Assembly (NCBI RefSeq): GCF_001571245.1
Contig: NZ_BCTK01000001.1
Span: forward strand, 1,426,001-1,490,000
Length of the DNA stretch: 64,000 nt
DNA from: Achromobacter piechaudii NBRC 102461
GTDB lineage: Bacteria > Pseudomonadota > Gammaproteobacteria > Burkholderiales > Burkholderiaceae_B
Reading direction: 5' to 3'
The position numbers were made by a program, and so were the translations under genes. The number at the start of each line of letters is the position of its first letter. Within the stretch, counting starts at the first letter, position 1. Under the pieces are notes generated by a model, which saw nothing but the letters and a program-made list of their open reading frames with translations, was not told the origin of the DNA and did no database searches. Shown piece by piece: positions 36,457 through 45,555 of this stretch.

Positions 36457-36983
36457 CGCCTATTTTCTAAACACCATTACAGTATCCTGAATAATTCGAC
36501 GATGGCACGGCGTCTCAATTATCTAGCCACGCAGTGATCTGGTTGGGTTTCACATCATGGCGCCAAACACGTTGTTGATCGCAGTAGTGCTGACAGTGGC
36601 AAGAGGATCACCAGCTTAAGACTGAGTTGCCACCGGGCCTGAGGATGCATCGCGGCAACCGCGGCAGCGCACTGGCTCGCTTCATCGCTTCCGCTGGCGG
36701 CCCCTTGGGCGTGCCGAACCTCGCCTTCCTTTTCAGATCGTATCGTACTGTAGACGGTCAGCCGATTGGCCGCTGATGCCGCCGACCTGTTGGAGCTCGG
36801 GGATGACCGCAACATCAGCGATGCGTTCGCAAAGCGGTAAATCAAGGGGCGCGGCGCCATGCAAACGTCGCAGCCCAGGCGCGCGAAATGACTTGAAGCT
36901 AGATGCCTGTGATGACTAATGTGGGTACCGTACCGAGGGACATGTGACGTACTATGAGATAACGCTCGGCTCACATCAAAAAA

Positions 36984-38030
36984 ATGGACCTCTTCAGCGC
37001 AATTGTGGCGGCAACTGACCAACACCCCCATATCAGGACGGCCATGTTACCCGCGCATGCGCCAAGCCGGAACGTCGTTTCCGCTTGGGCCAAAGGATTC
37101 CCCGACCGGGACGGAAAATTCGTTAAGGAGTTTCAAACTACCTTTAATTCGTCTTTCTGGGAGATTTATCTGTATGCCGTCTTTTGTGAGTACGGCTTTA
37201 GCTTCGATTGGACGCATGCAGCCCCAGATTTTTCTCTCGAGCACAAAGGACAGGGCTTTTGCGTTGAGGCTGTTACTGCGAACGCTGCGGTTGGGAAGCC
37301 TAAAGAGTGGGAGCGACCGCTAGACCTGGAAAGTTATGTGCCCACAGACTTGGATGCTCTGAACCGAGAAGCCATGGTCAGGCTAGCCAACGCGATCAAT
37401 GGAAAGCACAGAAAGTACCTGGCGTCTTATTCTAATAAGCCTCACGTGTCCGGCAAGCCGTTCGTCATCGCTGTCGCGCCCTTCGAACAACCGGCTTTCA
37501 ACCTCCAGTACGATCGGCCCATTAAGGCGGTGCTCTATGACCACTACGTGGACGAAGCTGCATATCAAAAGGACCGCGAGGCTTATCCCAAAGGCCCTCC
37601 TATCCGCCAGCTGGGCTTTGTCACTAAAGAAAACGGCGCTGATATTGAGCTCGGGTTATTTACTGATGATCGATTGAGCCACATTTCCGCAGTGCTGTTT
37701 TCGTGTACGGCTACGTGGGGAAAGGTGGACGCGATGTCTCAACAAACAGAAGACCGGCAAACCCTCGTTAGCTCAGTATGGGGATCGAAGCCAGATGGAC
37801 GCCCTGAAATCAGGCGAGGCCGTCCGGATGAAATTGGCGAAAGAATCGAAGATGGGCTGCAGATTTATCACAATCCCTTTGCAAAGCACCCGTTGAATCT
37901 CGAACTGTTTCGCCGCCAGGGCGTCGTTCAGAATTATTTCGAGGCTGGAACTCGACGATGGACGGTGGAAGGGCTGATTGGAAGTCTATTCTGCCGCAGC
38001 GTGCTGACAATGCTTGTCGAAGATGACTAG
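36984..38030 (+). CDS. Unknown protein with possible PD-(D/E)XK nuclease-like fold
   Basis: 348 residues. Residues about 50-100 read FNSSFWEIYLYAVFCEYGFS then THAAPDFSLEHKGQGFCVEA and VTAN, giving E...PDF...(V)EAVTAN. This is the order of an early helix Glu, a P-D strand and an E-x-x strand found in restriction-like folds, but the final Lys is not clear. The rest has no motif I recognise. Codon use is visibly AT-richer than in core genes, which supports transfer. It is convergent with the 38101-39771 gene and lies in the defence island, so an antiphage role is possible but unproved. Confidence 0.55.
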   Translation: MDLFSAIVAATDQHPHIRTAMLPAHAPSRNVVSAWAKGFPDRDGKFVKEFQTTFNSSFWEIYLYAVFCEYGFSFDWTHAAPDFSLEHKGQGFCVEAVTANAAVGKPKEWERPLDLESYVPTDLDALNREAMVRLANAINGKHRKYLASYSNKPHVSGKPFVIAVAPFEQPAFNLQYDRPIKAVLYDHYVDEAAYQKDREAYPKGPPIRQLGFVTKENGADIELGLFTDDRLSHISAVLFSCTATWGKVDAMSQQTEDRQTLVSSVWGSKPDGRPEIRRGRPDEIGERIEDGLQIYHNPFAKHPLNLELFRRQGVVQNYFEAGTRRWTVEGLIGSLFCRSVLTMLVEDD

Positions 38031-38100
38031 CAGCCAACACCGGACGAAGTATCCGTGTGATGGGCACGTCGTTGCTGACTGGGCTGCCGCTGTCAAGCCT

Positions 38101-39771
38101 TCATTTAGAAGCGTCGGCACCCTGAAAGTGAGTCTGCCACTTCTCGAAGACGACAGGCAAACGCCACTCCTTCGTGGGTGATACAGCCACGAATAGAGAC
38201 AAGAGGGCTACGGCGAGCGTGATGACTGTTAGGCGCTCCATCCGTTTTTGAGCTTGAACGCTTTCTCGGATACTGAGAATGGATGAGAGTTGCACGAAAT
38301 GCTCCCTCAGGGCCTGTTCCTGAGCGACAACGCGCGTGGCGCGGGATTGCGACTCTGTGCAAATCACATTGGCGAAAGATGCCTGCTTCCCGGCATCGAA
38401 ATCACTCATTGAAAAGTAGTCCCCACTCCAGTGTCGAAAGTCGGCAACGCAAGCTGCGCGGTCCCGAAGTTCTCCGACCACCGCTGGTGTACCCAAGGAT
38501 CGGTCAAAGAACGACTGAATCTGTTCGATTGTGCGCACAGCTTCGCGTCGGCTAATGCTCTCAATCGCAAGTGCAGAACGATAGCTTTTTATGCCTTTGG
38601 AGATCTCCATTAGAAACGCTACGGTAGACCAGTTGGTCAATAATCCGCCAATTCGGTCATTGCAATATTGAATGTAAGCACAGTTCGTATGGCCGCCCAA
38701 AGTACTGAGAGCCGTCTCGGCAACTTGAGACGTGCATAGTTGGACAACGAGGTGTGATCCTCCGTCGTCAACTAGATCCCGTTGAATCTGGAAGCGAAAA
38801 CCCTCGCAATCCCCTGCCTTCCACGCGTCGACTGGTGACGAATTTAATACAATGCGCCGCCATTTTTCTGCTTCGTCGCTTTGGGCACTGCTGGTCCTCG
38901 TGCGCGGCAGGAAAAGATGGTCTTTTACCGTCGTAACGAGTTCGGCGGTGGGCATCGGCGAGGGCGAAATCCCGGAATAAAAACCGGGCAAGTTTTTTGC
39001 AATCCAACTCTTGGCCAGTAACTGGGCCGCCACTCTGGCCTCGGCTATCGCGCGCTCTTTGAGTGCCCACGGATCCACGATCGCGATGCGTCGAGGTTCT
39101 GTCAAGCGTTCGTACACCGTCTTTCGGGCTTGATTGAGTTGCCTCTCGTAAATCCTTTGAAAATCCTCTCGAAATGCAAAGCCGATCACGACGCAGGTCA
39201 ACGATGGCGTTGGGTGGAACATTTGCACCATCAGATAATCCACCTCGTCTGGCAGCGCGGCATGATTGCCGGCCAGTACGAACCGTGACTGCTCCGCTCG
39301 CCGCGTTACCAGACCTATGTTGTACCAGCCGCCTACACCATAGCTCCGTTGTCTACGCACCCATTCGACCGCTTCGCCTCTCTCTCGCCCGAAGCCGGCT
39401 CGCCAACCCAGGCGCGTGAGGCTAATTAGAAGGGACTCTATTTCTGCTGGCCCGAAAAGCTCCACGGCCCAAATGGCGCGAAGGCGAAGCTCCTCGTCTT
39501 CAGGGACGCGGGTGTTTTCGTTGTCTCGGTCATCAAAGGAACCGAAGAGTCGTGGACGCCTGCCCGGCCCGCGAATCGTATTAGGGAAAAGCCAGTGTGC
39601 GTGCCACCTGATCTGGTAGCCCACGCGATGAAGCCATCGCTTGATCGGCGACACCCTGACAGTAGATTCATCGGGTGTTGTGGACGCTTTATCTTCACTC
39701 AAGCTCGTGACCTCCTCGCTGCGTTCGATTTCGGAACTTCGCCTATGCGCGGTGCGTAGTGTACGTGCCAT
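38101..39771 (-). CDS. Unknown protein with C-terminal membrane anchor
   Basis: 556 residues. A basic, Ser/Thr-rich start (about 1-70) is followed by a mostly soluble domain of unknown fold. Near the end, HFVQLSSILSIRESVQAQKR is a predicted coiled helix directly before one hydrophobic helix, LTVITLAVALLSLFVAV (about 514-530), leaving about 25 residues after it. This coil-plus-anchor end resembles CorA-like and some defence effector tails. No enzyme motif was found. Divergent from the IS element and convergent with the 36984 gene. Codon use is less GC-biased than the core. Confidence 0.55.
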   Translation of the reverse strand: MARTLRTAHRRSSEIERSEEVTSLSEDKASTTPDESTVRVSPIKRWLHRVGYQIRWHAHWLFPNTIRGPGRRPRLFGSFDDRDNENTRVPEDEELRLRAIWAVELFGPAEIESLLISLTRLGWRAGFGRERGEAVEWVRRQRSYGVGGWYNIGLVTRRAEQSRFVLAGNHAALPDEVDYLMVQMFHPTPSLTCVVIGFAFREDFQRIYERQLNQARKTVYERLTEPRRIAIVDPWALKERAIAEARVAAQLLAKSWIAKNLPGFYSGISPSPMPTAELVTTVKDHLFLPRTRTSSAQSDEAEKWRRIVLNSSPVDAWKAGDCEGFRFQIQRDLVDDGGSHLVVQLCTSQVAETALSTLGGHTNCAYIQYCNDRIGGLLTNWSTVAFLMEISKGIKSYRSALAIESISRREAVRTIEQIQSFFDRSLGTPAVVGELRDRAACVADFRHWSGDYFSMSDFDAGKQASFANVICTESQSRATRVVAQEQALREHFVQLSSILSIRESVQAQKRMERLTVITLAVALLSLFVAVSPTKEWRLPVVFEKWQTHFQGADASK

Positions 39772-40565
39772 AGCGTCGCGAAAGTTGATGGCTCAGACGC
39801 CCACGCAATGATCCTTCAACGCAGACATATCAACGCAGACATATCAATGCAGTATGGCAAGTTTCAATGCACTGCGCGACCGCCCCCAAAAAAAAACACA
39901 TTAAAACGGCGGATTCGAGGCTCGGGCGCCCTGCCGGGTGCGCAGCAGCAGGCCAATTCGCGATGGTAGATGTCGAAATTCATCTAACTTGGGATTTACG
40001 TCATCCAGTTTGGGAATCGAAATTTTTCGATATACAAGCACTGGTGCGGCCTTCAGCCAGATTTAGCCCTTGGAGGTCCGATTCGCGTATGCCATTCTTG
40101 ATGATGCCGCCTGTCATCCCCGGAATGAAGCATCCGTGTGGCTGGCAACCCGAGGCAGCTGACTAGTTCGCAACGCCCGTCTGTCGGCCCTGGCGGGCAT
40201 TCTGCGAGGGCCTGCCATATTGCCGTCGCCCGTACCGCACGCCGCCGGCGCGGAATCCCCGCAGCGCCACCGGGTTGTGGTGCCCAACACGCCTGGCAGC
40301 GCTTTAGAGCGGCTTCTGGCCACGGCAGTGGCCACGGGGCGCCGCGTGCGTAGCTTGAAAGGCCGGGTCAGCTTCGGCAATCCTGGCGGTGACCATAGAA
40401 GTCGGGATATGCCGCCCGCGTGCGTCAACATGCTGAGCAGGTCGCGAAAGCTGGCCGTGCGACGTGTCACACGACGCCAGCCAGATCCTGCTTTGGCCGC
40501 GTACGCCAGCTGCCAAACCACGGTCGCCCTCTACCCGATCTGCTATTGGATGACGGGCCGCTTCC
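39772..40565. other. Region left of the IS element, no clear gene
   Basis: 794 bases. It holds the short tandem repeat at 39817-39855, an oligo-A run near 39891-39900, and several overlapping frames on both strands of which none has a convincing start or family. The right end is interrupted by the IS1182 element. It is probably intergenic plus decayed DNA. Confidence 0.4.
39817..39855. repeat. Short tandem repeat upstream of the membrane-anchored gene
   Basis: CAACGCAGACATAT occurs twice head to tail (39817-39830 and 39831-39844) and is followed by an incomplete third copy (CAATGCAGTAT). It lies 46 bases before the start of the divergent 38101-39771 gene. Such iterons can bind a regulator, but three copies could also be slippage. 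Confidence 0.5.
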
Positions 40566-42257
40566 GACCGAGGTTGTGTGAAAACCCTTTGACGCCGCTA
40601 CGGTGATCTAGATAGAGTTTGGTATCTCGATCCCGGGAGTCGATATGCCCCGATTCATCGAAGGTCAGGACCGGCAGCAGGTAGCGTTGATCCCGGAATG
40701 CCTGGATGACTTCATCGGCGACGACAACCTGCTGCGCATAATCGACGCATTCGTCGACGAGCTCAACCTGGCATTGCTCGGATTTGAGAAGGCGGCGCCA
40801 GCAGCGGCCGGCCGCCCGTCGTATCACCCGGCCGTACTGCTGAAGATCTACATCTACGGCTACTTAAATCGGGTCCAGTTCAGACGTCGACTCGAGCGAG
40901 AGTGCCAACGCAACGTCGAACTGATGTGGTTCGTCGGCCCTCTGGCGCCAGACTTCAAGACCATCGCAGATTTTCGCCGTGACAATGGCTCGGGCATTCG
41001 CAACGTTTGCCGGCGGTTTGTTGCCGTATGCCGAGATCTCAAGCTATTCAGCCAAGCCCTGGTTGCCGTTGATGGAAGCAAGTTCAAGGCAGTCAACACG
41101 CGCGACAAGAACTTCACGGCTGCCAAGATAGACAAACGTCAGCAGCAGATTGAGGAGAGCATCCACCTCTATCTGGCGGCGCTCGACACAGCGGACCGAA
41201 CGCAACCTGTCGAGATCGAGGCCAGGACCAATCGGCTCAATGACAAGATCGAACGTCTGCGCAAACAAATGCGCACGCTGGATGACGTCAAGAAGAGGCT
41301 CAAAGACAGTCCAGACGGTCAACTGTCGGTGACCGACCCGGATGCACGCTCGATGGCCACCAGCGGCCGGGGCTCGGGGATGGTCGGCTACAACGTGCAG
41401 ATGGTTGTCGAAGCCAAGCACCATCTGATCGTCGCGCACGAAGTGACGAACCGAGGACACGACAGGGACTCATTGGCATCGATGACACAAGCCGCGCGGG
41501 AGGCGATGGGCAAGAAGCGGCTGCGTGCGATTGCCGATCGCGGCTACTACGGCGCGCCTAAGATCAAGGCATGTGCAGAGACAGGTATTGATGCGATCTT
41601 GCCCAAACCCACGACTTCCAATGCCAAGGCCGAAGGCCGCTTCGACCGTTCGGACTTCATTTACATCGCGAAGGACGATGAGTACCAGTGCCCTGCGGGC
41701 CAGCGCGCCATCCACCGGTTTACCCGGGAGGAGAATGGTCTTCAATTGCGGCGCTACTGGAGTAGTGCCTGCCCACAATGCGCGATGAAGGAGCGATGCA
41801 CACCTAGCGCGTATCGGCGCATCAGTCGATGGGAGCATGAGGCCGTGCTTGAGGCGGCGCAGCGCCGTCTAGACCGAATGCCAGATGCGATGAAGGTGCG
41901 GCGGCGCACGGTGGAACATGTGTTCGGCACGTTCAAGCATTGGATGGGCTATACGCACTTCCTAACTCGTCGCTTGGGCAATGTGAGCACGGAAATGAGC
42001 TTGAATGTACTGGCCTATAACCTCAAGCGGGTTATGCAAATCCTGGGCTACCAGCAGACCATGAAAGCGGTGCTGGCGATGGGCGGCTGAGCCCTTCATG
42101 TGACCCATAACGCACCTCAGGCCCTATCCGGGCCGCCCAAACGGCCTTGAGTGAGCCCCGCTTCGACAAATCGAAGTGAAGACCGCCCAAGGTGATGCGG
42201 ACCAGGCTATTGCGCTGTAGCTGGCAGGACGAAAAGCGTTTCCACACAGCCTCGACC
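40566..42257 (+). mobile_element. IS1182-family insertion sequence with GACC target duplication
   Basis: The element proper is 40570-42253 (1,684 bases). The left end GAGGTTGTGTGAAAACCCTT and the right end in reverse, GAGGCTGTGTGGAAACGCTT, agree at 17 of 20 positions. Both ends are flanked by GACC (40566-40569 and 42254-42257), the 4-base duplication expected for this family. One intact transposase gene fills it, so it is probably a recent, complete insertion. Joining the flanks restores ...CTTCCGACCCGTTGC.... Confidence 0.9.
40645..42090 (+). CDS. IS1182-family DDE transposase
   Basis: 481 residues. The catalytic Asp/Asp/Glu can be placed: D in QALVAVDGSKFKAVNTRDKN, D in RLRAIADRGYYGAPKIKACA, and E in RRRTVEHVFGTFKHWMGYTH, with the conserved FLTRRLGNVSTEMSLNVLAY end. 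A CxxC-type cluster (SACPQCAMKERC) precedes the last motif, as usual in IS1182. The start has a GGGAG ribosome site. No frameshift or stop: the enzyme looks intact and may be active. Confidence 0.93.
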   Translation: MPRFIEGQDRQQVALIPECLDDFIGDDNLLRIIDAFVDELNLALLGFEKAAPAAAGRPSYHPAVLLKIYIYGYLNRVQFRRRLERECQRNVELMWFVGPLAPDFKTIADFRRDNGSGIRNVCRRFVAVCRDLKLFSQALVAVDGSKFKAVNTRDKNFTAAKIDKRQQQIEESIHLYLAALDTADRTQPVEIEARTNRLNDKIERLRKQMRTLDDVKKRLKDSPDGQLSVTDPDARSMATSGRGSGMVGYNVQMVVEAKHHLIVAHEVTNRGHDRDSLASMTQAAREAMGKKRLRAIADRGYYGAPKIKACAETGIDAILPKPTTSNAKAEGRFDRSDFIYIAKDDEYQCPAGQRAIHRFTREENGLQLRRYWSSACPQCAMKERCTPSAYRRISRWEHEAVLEAAQRRLDRMPDAMKVRRRTVEHVFGTFKHWMGYTHFLTRRLGNVSTEMSLNVLAYNLKRVMQILGYQQTMKAVLAMGG

Positions 42258-42593
42258 CGTTGCTGACGTTCGCAGGGCCTCGTCAATGACTGCTTTGCGG
42301 CGCATGCGGTCGTTCAAATCAAAGCCGGACTGACATGAAAAATGCTCAAAGCAGTATTTCGCAACCCTGGTGCTGTGTCTGTCATACGATCGTTGTGGGG
42401 TGAAAACCAGACACTGGATGTTCGGTGCTGGTAAATTCCACACGACAGCCTACTGTAATTCGGATTGAACTGGCGCTGCTGACCTAAAGCCGCCTTTCGG
42501 GCCGACTTATTCAATTACAGCAGATCATCGTAAGGGTAAGGGCCGATCGCAACTCGACATGTCGGGGCGCCTTTCGTCCATAGGGAGGTATTT
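42258..42593. other. Intergenic region between IS element and HNH-ATPase gene
   Basis: 336 bases. Removing the IS would give a minus-strand frame crossing the insertion point (about 42443 to 40543, reading DLNDRMRRKAVIDEALRTSA then TGRKRPVIQ and a stop), but it is short and unrecognised. The right end carries the AGGGAGGT ribosome site of the next gene. The IS supplies no obvious outward promoter. Confidence 0.4.
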
Positions 42594-44692
42594 TTGATTT
42601 TCATCGATCGACTGCGTGTGCCGCCGCCAGAGGTCCTGTCTGGGCGACAGGCAGAGATTCGGATGGCTGCCGCCAAGCGCTTCTTCAGCAGTGCGGAACG
42701 TATGCGCGACCAGAAGCGCTTCGATTTCAGCCTCGGGTTCGCAGCAAAGAGTTGGGGCTGGCCCTTAGTGAGCTTTTCCACGGGAAATGCGCATATTGTG
42801 AGCAGGCGATCGAAACCGGACTCGATCGTTTCCGTCCGTCATCCAACAGTCTCGGCATCGACGGAAAGACTGATCCCAATCACTACTGGTGGCTGGCGTA
42901 TGACTGGAGCAATCTGTATTTCGCCTGCAATGGTTGCAGCCGCGCCAAGGCAAATCGGTTTCCGGTTTCTGGAAAGCGGTCTCGCATAGGCCGTCGAGGC
43001 GACGACCTTGTGGATGAGATGCCAATGCTTCTCGACCCTTGCGCCGATCAACCAGAAGACCACCTTCAATTCGATAACACCGGAAGGGTCATCGCGAAAT
43101 CTGAGCGCGGTCATCTGACTATCGAAACGCTAGCCCTGAATCGTCCTCAGCTAGTTCAACTCCGAAAGTTGGACGCAAAAAAGATCATTCAGGAACTCAA
43201 CGAAGGCGGCGTCAGCGAAGGCCGGATCAGTCGAATTACGAGCGATACGATGCCGTTTGCGGCGATGCGACGCAATCTCGTCAGCCTGGTCGGCCAAGGC
43301 GACGCGATCATCAGAGGAGATCGGCTGGGCCTGCAAGAGCAGCACCGACGAGATCTTGAGAGCACTCAATACACCGTTGGTCCTGATGCAACCGCGCACG
43401 ACAGGGCTGTTGAGCGATCACGCACTCGATACATCGAGCGCGTAGTACTAAAAAACGTCGGCATACACGGAAGTCTCGATCTGCGAACAGCGCGCACCGA
43501 TACTTCCAGCGCACCCTGGATGATGCTTCTCGGCGAGAACGGAGTTGGCAAAACCACTCTTTTGAAGGCAATCGTCCTCGCGTTGGCTGTGCCCCAGCAA
43601 CGGGAGAAGCTCGTCGAGCACTCGCTCAGCGTGCTGCCGCGAGACGGCAAGATCGGATCGATTGTGATTCACTATACAGATGGTGAAGTCATCCGTGCGA
43701 CGATCGATTCCTCCACTGGACGCGTAAAGACAAAATTTGTCGAGCCTCGATTCAGGCTTCTAGCGCTTGGGGCGACACGTCTGCCACCCACTTCCAAGCG
43801 GCGGCCGCCCAGACAGCCTTCTTACGCGAAGGTCATGAACCTGTTCGATCCGTTCTGCCCTCTAGAAGATTCGGTGAGCTGGCTTGCGCGCATATCTGAC
43901 TCTGAGTTCGGACGCGCAGGCGGCGCCCTAAAAGCACTTCTAGGGGTTCCAAATTCGGCAAAATTTGAGCGGGCTGGAAAGCAGGTCGCACTTCGGCAGG
44001 GAGCGCATCGCAGTGACCTACAGACTCTCTCCGATGGCTACCAGACAATCATCGGAGTCGCGTGCTCCATCATGTCCACGCTGGTCGAATCGGATCAGCC
44101 GGTCGAAACTGCTGAAGGCATCGTTCTCATCGATGAGATTGGCAACCACCTTCATCCGACTTGGCGAATGCGGATCGTACGCGGTCTGAAGGCAGCCTTT
44201 CCACGTGTGCAGTTCATCGCGACCACCCATGAGCCCCTATGCCTACGTGGGCTCGAAGACGGCGAGATCGCTGTACTTCGGCGAAATACGTCTCAGCGGT
44301 CAATGCTCATCGACGAGCTGCCACCCGTTCGAGGACTCTTGGTCGATCAGATTCTTTCGTCGCCGCACTTCGGACTCGGTAGCACGATCGATCCAGAGAC
44401 TGCAGAGAAGTTCGAGACCTACTACGGGCTACTGGCCAAAGGGCAGCTCAGTCCAAAGGAAGTGGGGCGGCTGGAGTCACTTCAAGACGAGCTCAATCGA
44501 ATTCGCTTGATTGGAAACACGCCAAGCGAGCAGATTCTTCTGCGGACAATCGACGAACGGGTCGCTCGCGCAAACAGCATCGGCAAGCCACTCGACCCAA
44601 GTGACCTTCCAAAAGAATTGAGAGACGAACTCGCCGAAGTGCTAGAGCTGGCCACAAAGCTTAGCCCGTCGCGAGCAGGAGGAAAACGGTGA
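42594..44692 (+). pseudogene. HNH-like domain fused to ABC/AAA ATPase, Septu-like, with one-base frameshift
   Basis: Starts at TTG 42594 (ribosome site GGGAGGT) with MIFIDRLRVPPPEVLSGRQA, the same N-terminal signature as the next gene. The frame breaks near 42746-42750: GCAGCAAAGAGTTG lacks one base, and the next frame continues KELGLALSELFHGKCAYCEQ to 44692. With the base restored the CAYC motif lies at residue 66, exactly as in the partner gene. The HNH-like unit keeps two zinc pairs (CAYC, CNGC) but has LDRFRP where the partner has the HNH histidine (IEHYRP). A RecF/OLD-like ATPase follows: GENGVGKTTLLKAI (Walker A), LSDGYQT (signature), IVLIDEIGNHLHP (Walker B), ATTHEP (H-loop). This matches PtuA-like ATPases. 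The frame may be saved by -1 slippage at A_AAG, or a shorter protein may start at TTG 42752. Confidence 0.75.
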
Positions 44693-45555
44693 TCTACATT
44701 GACCGTTCGCGAGTAGAAATTCCCACAACGCTATCCGGTCGAACGAGCATGGGCAAGACGGAGACGAAGGAGGTTATCGCCTTCTACGCACTGTCGACCA
44801 ACCAAGGGAAGAGCTTTGAGGGGTATGTCGCCTACAACGAAGAAGATGTCAAAGAGCACCTCAACGTTCTCTTTGATTACAAGTGCGCTTATTGCGAGAT
44901 GGACTACGGTGGCGCGCCACTAGATATCGAGCACTACCGCCCCAAGGCGGCGATCATCGAACTCGATCCGGTTACCTACAAGCCGTACAAGAAGTCAAAA
45001 AAGGTGCCGGCACTCAAGCCGGGGTACTACTGGTTGGCTGCACATTGGGAAAACTTGCTGCCATCCTGCATCGACTGCAACCGACGCCGCACCCATGAGT
45101 ACCGCAAGGTCGGCAAGGAAGTCACCGGCAAAGGAAACTACTTCCCCTTGGCTATTGGTTCGACTCGAGCACGGAAGCACACGCAGCACGTGGCTCTTCG
45201 CAAAGAACAGCCGTTGCTGCTCAACCCATGTAACGACGATCCTTCTCTGCACCTTCATTTCGACGATGAGGCCAACGTCTTCGGCCACACCGAGAGAGGC
45301 GTTGCGACCATCAAAGTACTCGGTCTGCAGCGCGACCCTCTCGTCAGAAAGCGCCATCGCGTCTTGGTATTGCTTCAGAACTCGATTGCCAACATCAAAG
45401 AGGCACGCGCTGCTCTCAAATTCGACCCGGACAACGAATTCGCGAAGAAGATCATCAGCACTGAGCTAAAAACGATTAAGGAGAAATATCTGGTCGACAG
45501 CGCACCATTTCTCGCGATGGTCGGGGCAGCAGTCAACGCCGAGCTAGGAATCTGA
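44689..45555 (+). CDS. Stand-alone HNH endonuclease, PtuB-like
   Basis: 288 residues from a GTG at 44689 that overlaps the previous stop as GTGA, with a strong AGGAGG ribosome site. MIYIDRSRVEIPTTLSGRTS begins the protein. The HNH/zinc core is complete: C-A-Y-C, then LDIEHYRPKA with the catalytic His, YYWLAAHWENLLPSCIDCNR with the second Cys pair and Asn, and a LLNPCNDDPSLHLHF segment typical of the PtuB/retron-HNH family. It should nick or cut nucleic acid when licensed by the ATPase encoded just upstream. Codon use differs from the core genome. Coupled translation indicates a two-subunit system. Confidence 0.82.
   Translation: MIYIDRSRVEIPTTLSGRTSMGKTETKEVIAFYALSTNQGKSFEGYVAYNEEDVKEHLNVLFDYKCAYCEMDYGGAPLDIEHYRPKAAIIELDPVTYKPYKKSKKVPALKPGYYWLAAHWENLLPSCIDCNRRRTHEYRKVGKEVTGKGNYFPLAIGSTRARKHTQHVALRKEQPLLLNPCNDDPSLHLHFDDEANVFGHTERGVATIKVLGLQRDPLVRKRHRVLVLLQNSIANIKEARAALKFDPDNEFAKKIISTELKTIKEKYLVDSAPFLAMVGAAVNAELGI

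Larger units (their letters stand above)
35739..36983. other. 1.25-kb region without an intact gene
   Basis: Between the STAND ATPase and the 36984 gene. It contains an 18-base perfect palindrome at 35962-35979 (GCGCGACTG-CAGTCGCGC), a probable gene remnant (36124-36456), a strong minus-strand terminator (36399-36437) and short frames at 36640-36835 with no recognisable product. Codon structure is poor on both strands. It reads as decayed DNA left by recombination. Confidence 0.5.

Noticed and set aside
36555-37031. 158-codon minus-strand frame upstream of the orphan terminator
   Set aside because: Composition is unnatural (Ser/Ala/Arg runs), no ribosome site, and it overlaps the start of the 36984 gene; not enough to call a gene.
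40114-40606. Overlapping frames on both strands left of the IS element
   Set aside because: Arg/Ala/Pro-rich, no start signals, no recognisable family.
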